Source: an uncultured cyanobacterium
GTDB taxonomy: Bacteria > Cyanobacteriota > Vampirovibrionia > Gastranaerophilales > Gastranaerophilaceae
DNA: 64,000 bases
Assembly (NCBI GenBank): GCA_902495705.1
Contig: CABUXT010000002.1
Span: 62,001 to 126,000 of the forward strand
Direction of reading: 5' to 3'
Part shown: piece by piece, positions 8,832 through 16,714 of the stretch
How positions within the stretch are numbered: position 1 is the first letter of the stretch
Layout of the letters: the number at the start of each line of letters is the position of its first letter
Notes under the pieces: generated by a model
Told to the model about the DNA's origin: nothing
Databases searched by the model: none
What the model saw: only the letters and a program-made list of their open reading frames with translations
Made by a program: the position numbers and the translations under genes

Positions 8832-9587
8832 ATGAACAAAATTTTTGGGTTTTCCCTTGCGGAAGTTTTAATCACACTTGGTATTATTGGTATAGTTGCA
8901 GCAATGACAATACCTACATTGATTTCGTATACCAACGGTGCAAAATTCCGTTCTCAATTTAAAAAGACTGTTTCTACATTGAACCAAGCTAGTTTGATGG
9001 CAAAAGCTAAATACGGCTACGATTTTGCAGGAACAGACAAAGCTTGTTCTCCTGACCCAACAAAAGGCGGAAACGAAAGTCCTGAAGAACTTATGACATT
9101 TTGTTCTATCTTAAACGGAACACTAAAAGGTTATACCTACTACGGAAAAGTCACAAATCTTTACCGAGTAGACAGAGGTAACAACCAAGTTCCATACAGA
9201 CTGGAAACAAGAGATACAATTCCTGATAATTATACAGAATACCTTGCATATTCTTTAAATGACGGTATCATCATTGCATTCCATCCGGAGGCTAAAGAAT
9301 GTGAACTGCCTATCGGCAGAAGACCTGTACAAGATATTTTTTCAGGACCTGTTAATGGTGCGGATTTGTCAAAATGTGTCGGATTTATTGACGTAAACGG
9401 TGTAAGTTTGCCAAACCGTGAAGTAAACTGTTCTGCAGGTGTTAATAAAGTGGATGCAGGTTCAAATTGTATTGTAGATAATACCGCAAGCCACATGCTT
9501 GATGTATTTCCGATTGTATACCACGACACAACGGTAGAACCGGCATCAGGCGCAGCATTATTTGTATTAGGTACAGCAAAATTATAA
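8832..9587 (+). CDS. Prepilin-like protein, paralogue of the probable major pilin
   Basis: 251 residues. The leader is MNKIFG|FSLAEVLITLG with cleavage after Gly6, followed by the hydrophobic helix and KFRSQFKKTVSTLNQA. The C-terminal half carries GFIDVNGVSLPNREVNC and DVFPIVYHD..VEPAS, the same subfamily as 15772-16572 and the broken copy at 45464-46115. Three cysteine pairs suggest disulfides after export. The ribosome site is weak (GGATATT). It follows maf by 95 bases and is likely expressed separately. It could be a minor pilin or a type II secretion pseudopilin. Confidence 0.88.
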   Translation: MNKIFGFSLAEVLITLGIIGIVAAMTIPTLISYTNGAKFRSQFKKTVSTLNQASLMAKAKYGYDFAGTDKACSPDPTKGGNESPEELMTFCSILNGTLKGYTYYGKVTNLYRVDRGNNQVPYRLETRDTIPDNYTEYLAYSLNDGIIIAFHPEAKECELPIGRRPVQDIFSGPVNGADLSKCVGFIDVNGVSLPNREVNCSAGVNKVDAGSNCIVDNTASHMLDVFPIVYHDTTVEPASGAALFVLGTAKL

Positions 9588-9662
9588 TAAGAAAAAGGAA
9601 AAACAAGATTTACTCTCATTTTTCCTTCCCTTTGGGTTGTTGTATCTATATGTATTGAATAT

Positions 9663-10337
9663 TTATACCATACCTTCTTTTACGGCTTTTACTGCAGCTT
9701 GAACTCTATCATTTACGCACATTTTTTGTAAGATTGAACAAACATGAGCTTTTGCAGTATGAACGCTTACAATTAATTCTTTCGCGATTTCGGTATTACT
9801 TTTACCTGCAACTAAGTGTTTTAAAACCTCAAATTCGCGCTCTGTTAATGGTACTCTTGTTTGGTCAGAAACTTGATGACCCAACAATCCCACATTATCG
9901 ACTTTTGGAATAGATTTTAGTGCTAAATTAGCGACCACAGAATCTATCCAACATACACCTTTTGAAACATCGCGAATAACATCGGCAAGTTTTGATGGGT
10001 CAATATCTTTCAGACAATATGCGTTAGCACCTGAACTCAATGCTGCAACAACTTCTTCCTCTCTATCGTGAGATGTTAATGCAATGATTTTGACATCTGA
10101 AGAAAATTCACGAATTTTAACCATTGCCTCAATACCGTTCATTGTCGGCAAACCTAAATCCATCAACACAATATCAGGGTTAAGTTCTTTAATTTTCTTG
10201 ATACCGTCAATCGCATCTTCACATTCTGCTACGACATTCAAATCAGGATTAGAATTTAGTGCACATCTTAGCCCTACTCTTGTTAGCTTAAAATCTTCGA
10301 CTATAACGATTGAAATTTGTTTGTTTTCTGTAACCAT
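9663..10337 (-). CDS. NarL/FixJ-family response regulator (orphan)
   Basis: 224 residues from Met at 10335-10337, preferred because GGAG lies six bases upstream; the ATG four codons earlier has no site. The receiver domain (about 8-125) has the acidic pair ED near 14, phospho-acceptor Asp60 in VLMDLGLP, the switch Thr in ALTSHDR and Lys in YCLKD. The C-terminal LuxR-type HTH is PLTEREFEVLKHLVAGKSN..EIAKELIVSVHTAKAH. It should bind DNA when phosphorylated. No histidine kinase gene is in the window, so its partner and targets are unknown. Confidence 0.93.
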   Translation of the reverse strand: MVTENKQISIVIVEDFKLTRVGLRCALNSNPDLNVVAECEDAIDGIKKIKELNPDIVLMDLGLPTMNGIEAMVKIREFSSDVKIIALTSHDREEEVVAALSSGANAYCLKDIDPSKLADVIRDVSKGVCWIDSVVANLALKSIPKVDNVGLLGHQVSDQTRVPLTEREFEVLKHLVAGKSNTEIAKELIVSVHTAKAHVCSILQKMCVNDRVQAAVKAVKEGMV

Positions 10338-10476
10338 ATTTTTCTCCATATAATAAATTTTTATGTACTCAAATGGGCTAAGAAGCTCTTGAACACTTTC
10401 AATTTATATCTTCAACAGGACAAAACCATTAGCCGACTAGGCAATATTAAAAAGTTGCAAAATAAAAATTTTCTTA

Positions 10477-10485
10477 TGATATAAT
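10477..10485 (+). promoter_or_regulatory. Extended -10 promoter for the amylase-family gene
   Basis: TGATATAAT matches an extended -10 element, with a weak TTGCAA about 19 bases upstream. It would give a 5' UTR of roughly 15-20 bases before the ATG at 10508, which has GGGAGA as its ribosome site. The same TGATATAAT occurs before the gene at 17867. Confidence 0.5.
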
Positions 10486-10507
10486 TTTTACATATAGGGA
10501 GATATTT

Positions 10508-12799
10508 ATGTTTGAATTTTTATTTAAGAAAAGAGAGCACGAAACTGCAAAAGACGTAGAACTAAACAAAGTCTACGAGGAGTTAAAAAAAGCTTATCCT
10601 AGCGACAATATTCCTGAACTAAGGAAAAAATATTTGTCTATGCACATTCAAAAATACGGTTATTTGACTTATCCGTTCCAAAAGGCATTAGACGAATTAA
10701 CTAATGAAGAAACCCTTTTCGCATTAGAAGAAAAGTGGAAACAAAACAACGTATTTAAAGACGGCAAATTCCACTTCAAAAACAATCAAATCAGCCCACT
10801 ATCAAGACATCAGGAAAAAACTTCCGACTGGTTCAAACGCGAAGGGCATGACATCAAACTTCTAAACCTTGCAGCTTTAGGAAATGGAAATAAATCTAAA
10901 GAAACCGGAAAATTCTTTGACTGGTTGAAACAGTTGCTTATCTTACCTACAGGAAACATGGAAAACGGTATTTATAATACGACAATTTACCTTATTCCGT
11001 TCCACCCTAGAGAATTTGGCTGTGCATACCTTCCAAAAAGCAGTGAAGTAAGTTCTAAACTAAAAGACGACAAAATCGAAGAACTTACAGGCATGAATGC
11101 AAAACAACAAGTTCAAACATTTATCGAAATGGCCCAACTTGCAGGTCACCCTGTGATTTATGATATTTTGCCTCAAACAGGATGTTTCTCAAAATTCGTA
11201 TTGGCAAATCCGCAAGTGGCGCGCTGGTACGACATCAACGAACTTCAAAAACAACTGATTGCAAAAGTTGAAGAAGTTGCAGAATTTTTATCAAAAGACC
11301 ATGACCAAGACGATATCCAAATCGCAAAAGATGTCTACATCCAAAGATTGCAAGGCAGTTCAGGCGATTTAAGCCCAGCTTTCCAAGAATTGTATAACAA
11401 TTTTGACGGAATTATGGCAGAACACAAAAAGACTTTCTCAAACTCAATGCTTGAAAAAAGTTATCAGATAAAAATTCAAAAACGAGTTCGCGAAATCGTG
11501 GCAAAAGTTCACGACTTCAAAAACGATAAGAAAAAACTTGAAGAAAGCGATATTACAAAACAAATCGATACAATTCAAGCACTTATGAACGAAGGCTTGT
11601 GGCCTGCTCCTGGGGGAGCTTGGTGCTCAGCAGGCGTTCCTGTATACGATGGAATGAGCGAATGTGGCGGATATCCGACATTCAAACACTACGACTATAA
11701 AGGGGATGACGTAACAGCATTTGCAAACCTTGATTGTCAAACGCCTTACTACTTTGTGAACCTTGAAAACGGCAAATTCAACGAAGACGTTATTGAATTG
11801 TTTATCAGTGCAATGAAACAACTTCAAAAAGACTACAATTTTGACGGATTCAGAGTTGACCACATTGACCATATCGTAGATGAGGTTTCAGAACGCAACG
11901 GCGTGCCTATCAGCTACCGCGCACCACGCTATGTGTTGAACAAACTAAACACAACTATGAAGAAAAAAATCCCATATTTCGCAACTTTGGCAGAATATAT
12001 GCTTTGGGATAACTTCTTGAAAGAATACCACCAAGATATGAAATTTGACTTGCTTTGGGGCAACGACATAATTTCTCAGTTTGACAAAACTCCTGAAAAA
12101 ATTTCAGAAGACAACCAAAACTTGGCAAACTACAATACAAAATTCAAAAAAGGTAATATGCTTTCAATTTTGAAAACATATAACAACCAAGACGGCGAAT
12201 TTCATTGTATCGACCAATACCCTGCACAATTAGGAGAAAACGGCGCATTGTACAAATGGTTCAAATACAAATTCTTACCTGGAGGCAAATACGCACAACG
12301 CCCAATGCTGTACGTTGACGGCGATGAAAGCTTCACACAAGGCGGGACAGAATACACTATCGGCGAAGAAGTTGCAATGAAACGTGCAGATAACGAAAAC
12401 TTCTACACAAAATTTGATGCAATCGACAGATTTGTAAAAAATAACAATATTATTAATAGTGGCGAGGCTCAAATCATTGTCGATGATGAAGACGGATTTA
12501 GCGCGTGGTTGATTACTAAAGAACCGATGAAAACCGCGTATTTGATAGTTTCAAACCACAAATATCCGACAGAAAAAGTTATGAAAACGGCTGCAACAGG
12601 CGAAAGTTACAAAGAATTGGTTGAAGGTTACCCTGTATTTGATAAGGAAATCTATATTCCAAGCGATTACGACTTAAAAAACGAATACGTTTTGAAGGAA
12701 AAGGACTACGAACCACAACCGATGGAGAATATGGATAGTATTCATTTTGAAAAACTTGACCCAAGCGAGTTCCGCATCTACGAACTAATCCGAGGGTAA
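10508..12799 (+). CDS. Alpha-amylase-family (GH13-like) glycoside hydrolase or transglycosylase
   Basis: 763 residues. A TIM-barrel GH13 core is recognised by FDGFRVDHIDHIVDE (445-459), where Asp451 fits the catalytic nucleophile after the conserved Arg, and by YFATLAEYML near 490-500, which supplies a candidate acid/base Glu. PAPGGAWCSAGVPVYDGMS lies upstream in the barrel. The first 200 residues and the C-terminal beta domain are not typical of textbook alpha-amylases. It has no signal peptide, so it likely acts on intracellular glucan, in line with the phosphorylase at 47973. Exact activity (amylase, debranching or transferase) cannot be told from the sequence. Confidence 0.75.
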   Translation: MFEFLFKKREHETAKDVELNKVYEELKKAYPSDNIPELRKKYLSMHIQKYGYLTYPFQKALDELTNEETLFALEEKWKQNNVFKDGKFHFKNNQISPLSRHQEKTSDWFKREGHDIKLLNLAALGNGNKSKETGKFFDWLKQLLILPTGNMENGIYNTTIYLIPFHPREFGCAYLPKSSEVSSKLKDDKIEELTGMNAKQQVQTFIEMAQLAGHPVIYDILPQTGCFSKFVLANPQVARWYDINELQKQLIAKVEEVAEFLSKDHDQDDIQIAKDVYIQRLQGSSGDLSPAFQELYNNFDGIMAEHKKTFSNSMLEKSYQIKIQKRVREIVAKVHDFKNDKKKLEESDITKQIDTIQALMNEGLWPAPGGAWCSAGVPVYDGMSECGGYPTFKHYDYKGDDVTAFANLDCQTPYYFVNLENGKFNEDVIELFISAMKQLQKDYNFDGFRVDHIDHIVDEVSERNGVPISYRAPRYVLNKLNTTMKKKIPYFATLAEYMLWDNFLKEYHQDMKFDLLWGNDIISQFDKTPEKISEDNQNLANYNTKFKKGNMLSILKTYNNQDGEFHCIDQYPAQLGENGALYKWFKYKFLPGGKYAQRPMLYVDGDESFTQGGTEYTIGEEVAMKRADNENFYTKFDAIDRFVKNNNIINSGEAQIIVDDEDGFSAWLITKEPMKTAYLIVSNHKYPTEKVMKTAATGESYKELVEGYPVFDKEIYIPSDYDLKNEYVLKEKDYEPQPMENMDSIHFEKLDPSEFRIYELIRG

Positions 12800-12805
12800 A
12801 CTGAT

Positions 12806-12953
12806 TGTCACCCTGAACTTGATTCAGGGTCTATCCATTTGATTGAAAACTGTTCACTATGGTCAATTTTAAAATCAACATTGATAGATTCTGAATAGCT
12901 AGAAAATTATATGCTCATTCTTCGCACAAATTTTCTAAGCTTTCAGAATGACA
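12806..12953. repeat. Family A palindromic element
   Basis: Begins TGTCACCCTGAA and ends TTCAGAATGACA (inverted). The left hairpin is CCCTGAACTTGATTCAGGG; the right hairpin has arms TTCTGAATAG..C / ..CTTTCAGAA around a second inner palindrome TAGAAAATT/AATTTTCTA. It lies directly after the amylase-family gene stop, where it could serve as a terminator. Confidence 0.8.
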
Positions 12954-12979
12954 ATGACCGAGGTGAATGACAAAGAGTT

Positions 12980-13071
12980 CCCTCGCCCCTTGTGGGACAC
13001 TAGCCGAACCAACGAGCTATGCGAGTTGTGTGAGACTGCGTGCCGTATGGCTGAGGGTTAGGGAGAGGGGG
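12980..13071. repeat. Family B element (CCCTCGCCCC...GGGAGAGGGGG) with a 60-base loop insert
   Basis: The outer arms CCCTCGCCCCTTG and TAGGGAGAGGGGG form a GC-rich palindrome. Its loop is occupied by a module containing ACTAGCCGAACCAACGAGC and GTGCCGTATGGCTGAGGG. The same module sits in the same type of loop, in the opposite orientation, at 15540-15622 and 32812-32897. A short version without the module is at 14806-14842. Confidence 0.75.
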
Positions 13072-13110
13072 TCAAAACCATCCACCTCAGTCAACATGTC
13101 CGTCAAAACA

Positions 13111-13176
13111 TGTCATTACGAGGGACCAAGCCGAACAGATGCACAATAGCATACACAGAGTGACGTCGTAATCCCC
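13111..13176. repeat. Family C element (TGTCATTACGAGG...GACGTNGTAATCC)
   Basis: Imperfect inverted repeat with ends GTCATTACGAGG and GACGTCGTAATCCCC, about 66 bp. Other copies are at 15444-15511, 16753-16818, 16943-17006, 17236-17302, 44543-44608, 47690-47755, 55947-56012 and 56094-56160, in both orientations. Confidence 0.75.
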
Positions 13177-13193
13177 ATCACTCAGGTCAACAT

Positions 13194-13240
13194 GTCCGCC
13201 CCTCGAGGGCGGACCGAAATCTTTGATTTCGAGGTGGGGG
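13194..13240. repeat. Family D element (GTCCGCC...GGCGGAC + GAAATC..GATTTC)
   Basis: Two adjacent palindromes: GTCCGCC/GGCGGAC around CCTCGAG, then CGAAATCTTTGATTTCG, ending in AGGTGGGGG. Other copies are at 14868-14914 and, inverted, 56031-56079; a degraded inverted copy is at 16839-16920. Confidence 0.7.
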
Positions 13241-13359
13241 AACAGGTCATTATGAAAGGACTATATTGTCATTCCGAACTTGTTTCGGAATCTCTAATTG
13301 AGCACTTAGGTCATCCCCCCACACTTGCAACAACAAACAAAAATAAGTATAATAAAACT

Positions 13360-14328
13360 ATGCAAATAAGAAGATTAACGTGCTTTGACTACCATAAATT
13401 GAAACGCCTTGTATCATACTTGTGCAACGACGAAAACGACAAATTGGCAAAAACAATCATGGAAGAACCGATTGGACTTCTGAATACCATATTGCCGCTG
13501 CAGTTAAAATTCAAATCCGAATCATTTATCTTGGTCGAAAACCACGAAATCTTGGGCCTAATCACAACAGCAAGAACCGCAGGAAACCCTTATAAAATCA
13601 ATATCACAAGATTGATTTTCAAAGAGAACCTGTATGACGCAGGCAAACAACTTGTGGAGTTTGTCATCCAAAAATTTGGCGCAATGGGCGCAACTTCGTT
13701 TGCTGTCACTATTGACGAATGTCACGACGAATTGTTCAATTTGTTTATTAATGGCTGCGGTTTCAGACAGTGCGCATCCGAAACCTTGTGGAAAATTGAA
13801 CACCCAACACCTGTAAAATCGGATTTTCATTGGCGATATGCCCAAAACTCCGACGCCAAGGCGATTGCAGAACTTTATAATTCAGAATTGATAAATATTT
13901 ATAAACCTTCAATGACACGCCACCCAAAAGAGTTTCAGGAACCGTTTTTTGCAGGTCTCAATGACTTTTATAAAATCAGATATGTCATTGAAGAGGATAA
14001 GAAAATCCTTGGATATTTTTCGATTACAACAAGCGATAACTTGAATTACATCTTCGATATCACAACTAGTAGCGGTTATGACTTTGACTATAGCCAAATT
14101 ATTAATGTAATGCTTTGCGAAGTTGCAAGAAAAAAACACGCATTTTACCCAATCGTTAAACAGAAAAAATATACAAAAAAATCAGAATCTTTGGGCGAAT
14201 TTTTGAATAATCAACAGTATTTGCCAATCCAAACCCAACAAATTTTGGTAAAGGACTATTATAAACCGATAGCCCAAGAGTCCAAAAATTGGAATGTCTT
14301 CCTCCTCGGCGAAAACCAAGTAGGATAA
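13360..14328 (+). CDS. Putative two-domain GNAT-like acetyltransferase
   Basis: 322 residues from the ATG at 13360-13362. An upstream in-frame ATG at 13192 is rejected because the extra 56 codons are translated repeat DNA (families D and A). Each half looks like a GCN5-type fold: residues about 1-145 with ESFILVENHEILGLITTARTA and ATSFAVTIDECHDELFNLFING, and residues about 150-322 with SDAKAIAELYNSELINIY and YVIEEDKKILGYFSITTS. No ribosome site is obvious. The acetyl-CoA binding signature is not clear, so the family is tentative. It may be an enzymatically inactive relative. Confidence 0.5.
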   Translation: MQIRRLTCFDYHKLKRLVSYLCNDENDKLAKTIMEEPIGLLNTILPLQLKFKSESFILVENHEILGLITTARTAGNPYKINITRLIFKENLYDAGKQLVEFVIQKFGAMGATSFAVTIDECHDELFNLFINGCGFRQCASETLWKIEHPTPVKSDFHWRYAQNSDAKAIAELYNSELINIYKPSMTRHPKEFQEPFFAGLNDFYKIRYVIEEDKKILGYFSITTSDNLNYIFDITTSSGYDFDYSQIINVMLCEVARKKHAFYPIVKQKKYTKKSESLGEFLNNQQYLPIQTQQILVKDYYKPIAQESKNWNVFLLGENQVG

Positions 14329-14329
14329 G

Positions 14330-15640
14330 GTGGACATGTCATTCTGAAAGGATTAAAAATCAAGGAGCATCGCGACGTAGCTTTTATCCTGTTCAGAATC
14401 TCTAATTTGACAAATTAGTTTATGTCATTCCGAACTGCGGATTTTGGCAAGTGCGCCGTGTGAACGAAGGGAACCCAGCACGTCTTGGCGAGAGCTGCGT
14501 TGAGCCGGTCGAGCCGCCAATAATCCAAGACTGTTTCGGAATCCTCTCAATAATCAAGGTTTAGCAAAAATAACATTTGCTTAATCCTAAAATGGAAAAG
14601 ATTCTGAAAAATATTGTCACCCTGAACTTGATTCAGGGTCTATCCATTTGTATTTTGTCCTGCTGAACTTGTTTCAGCCTCTCTACTATAACGTATTAGT
14701 CTCATGTGAAATTTGAAATATTAGAGACCCTGAAATAAATTCAGGGTGACTAAAAATTTTCTAAGCTTTCAGAATGACAATGACCGAGGTGAATGACAGT
14801 GAGTACCCTCGCCCCTTGAGGGAGAGGGCTAGGGAGAGGGGGTCAAAACTCAACACGCAGGTCAACATGTCCGCCCTCGCGGGCGGACCGAAATCTCCGA
14901 TTTCGAGGTGGGGGACACATCATGTCAAAACAAAACCCTCACCCAAAAGAATTACCATTTATTACAAAACCGTTACAATCCCACACAAACCCAAAAACTT
15001 TTTACAATATTTAACAATCCCCACAACCCACTAAAATCAACAACTTTCCACTCTGCAAAATCAAAAATCTAATCCAAAAGTATTAATTTTAAAAGATTAA
15101 TGTTATCGGATTAGAAAAAATGGGTTTAATAAATTTGTACGAGAATGAGGATATGTATTTGAAAAGAAAAAACATATATAATACTGAATAAGATTTTGAA
15201 AATTTAATGGCAACCTCAAACATCTCTTCCTTCAGTTATTATGTGTGGACATCGACATTTAGTAACGGGGCTCTTCCCTCTCTTGTTAGAGGGAGGTGGA
15301 GAGATGATGACGGAGACGAACCCTGACCCTAACCCTCAGGGAAACGCTTGTCTCTCCGGATGGGAGAGACCGAAATTGTTTTTGAGAGGTACTCGAAAAA
15401 CTACAATTTCGAGTGAGGGTACTGACCTAAAAGATATAAATCTCGTCATTGCGAGGAACAACAAGCCTAAGTAGAGGTGCGATAGCCTACACAGAGTGAC
15501 GTGGCAACCCACTACAAAGAGGTCTGAGGACAAACCCTCACCCTAGCCCTCAGCCATACGGCACGCAGTCTCACAACAACTCGCGTAGCTCGTTTGTTCG
15601 GCTAGTGTCCCTCGGAGAGGGAAGAACAACACCAACTCGG
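14330..15640. repeat. 1.3-kb gene-free mosaic of repeat families A, B, C and D
   Basis: No credible gene. In order: a half family A hairpin (14337-14402); a GTCATTCCGAA..TTCGGAAT hairpin whose loop holds a 97-base insert (14423-14542); a full family A element (14615-14750); a short family B palindrome (14806-14842); a family D element (14868-14914); a C-rich, G-free tract (14925-15079); degraded B and D-like pieces (15270-15420); a family C element (15444-15511); and a family B element carrying the 60-base insert (15536-15622). Only 15080-15240 is non-repetitive, and nothing was recognised in it beyond AT-rich sequence with a weak palindrome at 15079-15105. Confidence 0.75.
14925..15079 (+). 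promoter_or_regulatory. C-rich, G-depleted tract: possible Rho utilisation site
   Basis: By hand count these 155 bases hold 47 C but only 3 G (at 14949, 14972 and 15055), including 82 consecutive bases without G. RNA from the plus strand would be C-rich, G-poor and unstructured, which is the known character of Rho loading sites. It lies downstream of the plus-strand acetyltransferase gene, so it could end read-through before the pilin gene. This role is inference. Confidence 0.4.
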
Positions 15641-15684
15641 CAGAGCCGATTCTGCCACTATATTTTCAAAAATCATTCAAATGG

Positions 15685-15716
15685 TTGACAGACTTTGAAA
15701 AAAATAGTAATATAAT
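15685..15716 (+). promoter_or_regulatory. Promoter of the probable major pilin gene
   Basis: TTGACA at 15685-15690 is a perfect -35 element. TAATAT follows after 17 bases (15708-15713) and overlaps TATAAT at 15711-15716. It gives a 5' UTR of about 50 bases before the ATG at 15772, which has an AAAGGTG ribosome site. This is the best sigma-70 match noticed in the window. Confidence 0.6.
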
Positions 15717-15771
15717 CGGTATGTAAAGCGTATGTTATAGTTCATTTATTTAAAAGAAAGGTGAAAAGATT

Positions 15772-16572
15772 ATGACAAAAAGATTCGGTTTTACTTTGGC
15801 AGAAGTATTGATTACTTTGGGTATCATTGGTGTAGTTGCTGCTATGACTATTCCTACATTGATTGCGAACACAAACGGTGCAAAATTCCGTTCACAATTC
15901 AAAAAATCAATTTCAACATTGAACCAAGCAGGTTTGATGGCACAAGCTCAATATGACTTTGACTATGCAGGTACATCTACAACTTGTTCAGGTACTGTTG
16001 CTACAGCAGCTTCAGAACACCCAGATACAACAATGTCAATGTGTGCTATTTTGAATGGTACTTTGACTGGTCAAACTTATTTAGGACCTGTTAAAGATGG
16101 TGTAAAACGTAACAATAATGGTGCATCTGCTGCCTATGAAATTGTAAACGAAGATGATGGTGTTTTGAAAGATTTGACATATAAAGATTTCTTAGCTTAT
16201 GCCTTAGCTGATGGTTCAATCGTAGCTTTTAATGCTGGTGCTGAAGGTTGCGAATTACCTGTTGGTAAACAACTTAATGCTACAGTTTTAGGTACAGATG
16301 CTCCAGGTACAGCTGATGCTCCTGGTTTGAAAACTTGTATCGGTTTCATTGACGTAAATGGTGCAACATTACCTAACAAAGAAGTTACATGTTCAGCAGC
16401 TACAACAAATGGCAAAAATACAGCTGACAAATCTTCTTTAAATGTAGATGCTCCATGTACAGTTAAAAATGATGCTAAACACATGACAGATGTATTCCCA
16501 ATCGTATTCCACGATGCAACTGTTGAACCAGCATCAGATGCTGCAAAATATATCTTGACAACTTCTAAATAG
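15772..16572 (+). CDS. Prepilin-like protein, probable highly expressed (major) pilin
   Basis: 266 residues: leader MTKRFG|FTLAEVLITLG with cleavage after Gly6, Glu at +5, a hydrophobic helix to about residue 30, then KFRSQFKKSISTLNQAGLMAQAQ. The exported domain is rich in Ala, Thr and Gly with paired cysteines and ends GFIDVNGATLPNKEVTC..DVFPIVFHD..VEPASDAAKY. Codon use is markedly uniform (GGT, GCT, ACA, GTT/GTA), like that of rplJ and rplL and unlike the paralogue at 8832. With a consensus promoter and a strong terminator this points to high expression. Type IV pilus major subunit is the likely role; a type II secretion major pseudopilin is the alternative. Confidence 0.88.
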   Translation: MTKRFGFTLAEVLITLGIIGVVAAMTIPTLIANTNGAKFRSQFKKSISTLNQAGLMAQAQYDFDYAGTSTTCSGTVATAASEHPDTTMSMCAILNGTLTGQTYLGPVKDGVKRNNNGASAAYEIVNEDDGVLKDLTYKDFLAYALADGSIVAFNAGAEGCELPVGKQLNATVLGTDAPGTADAPGLKTCIGFIDVNGATLPNKEVTCSAATTNGKNTADKSSLNVDAPCTVKNDAKHMTDVFPIVFHDATVEPASDAAKYILTTSK

Positions 16573-16632
16573 TAATTGAAGTTTGAGCACAGCTCAAACC
16601 GAAAGACTAAGAGTTGAAAAGCTTTTTTCCGC

Positions 16633-16658
16633 AGGCGGAAGGTATACACCTTCCGCCT
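16633..16658 (+). terminator. Hairpin terminator after the major pilin-like gene
   Basis: A perfect 11-bp stem AGGCGGAAGGT / ACCTTCCGCCT with loop ATAC, 60 bases after the stop. The downstream T tract is weak (GGGTTATTAAT), but the stem is strong. Confidence 0.7.
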
Positions 16659-16714
16659 CTGGGTTATTAATAATTTAACAAATGTTATAATTGATAAATA
16701 TTGATTATTGAAAA

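Noticed and set aside
12967..13149. Short open frame on the plus strand
   Set aside because: Entirely inside family B and C repeats; the open frame comes from repeat sequence.
13192..13359. In-frame N-terminal extension of the acetyltransferase-like gene
   Set aside because: It is translated family D and A repeat DNA (peptide like CHSELVSES), with no ribosome site; the ATG at 13360 starts the folded protein.
14774..15034. Open frame of 86 codons
   Set aside because: Runs through repeat families B and D and the C-rich tract; no ribosome site and no protein-like composition.
15120..15191. 23-codon open frame starting MGLINLYENED
   Set aside because: No ribosome site, too short to judge, and no sign of conservation visible.
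14925..15240. Replication origin
   Set aside because: Skewed and AT-rich, but no cluster of DnaA boxes and no dnaA, dnaN or similar gene nearby.
15241..15474. Open frame of 77 codons
   Set aside because: Made of degraded repeat palindromes; the translation is repeat-derived.
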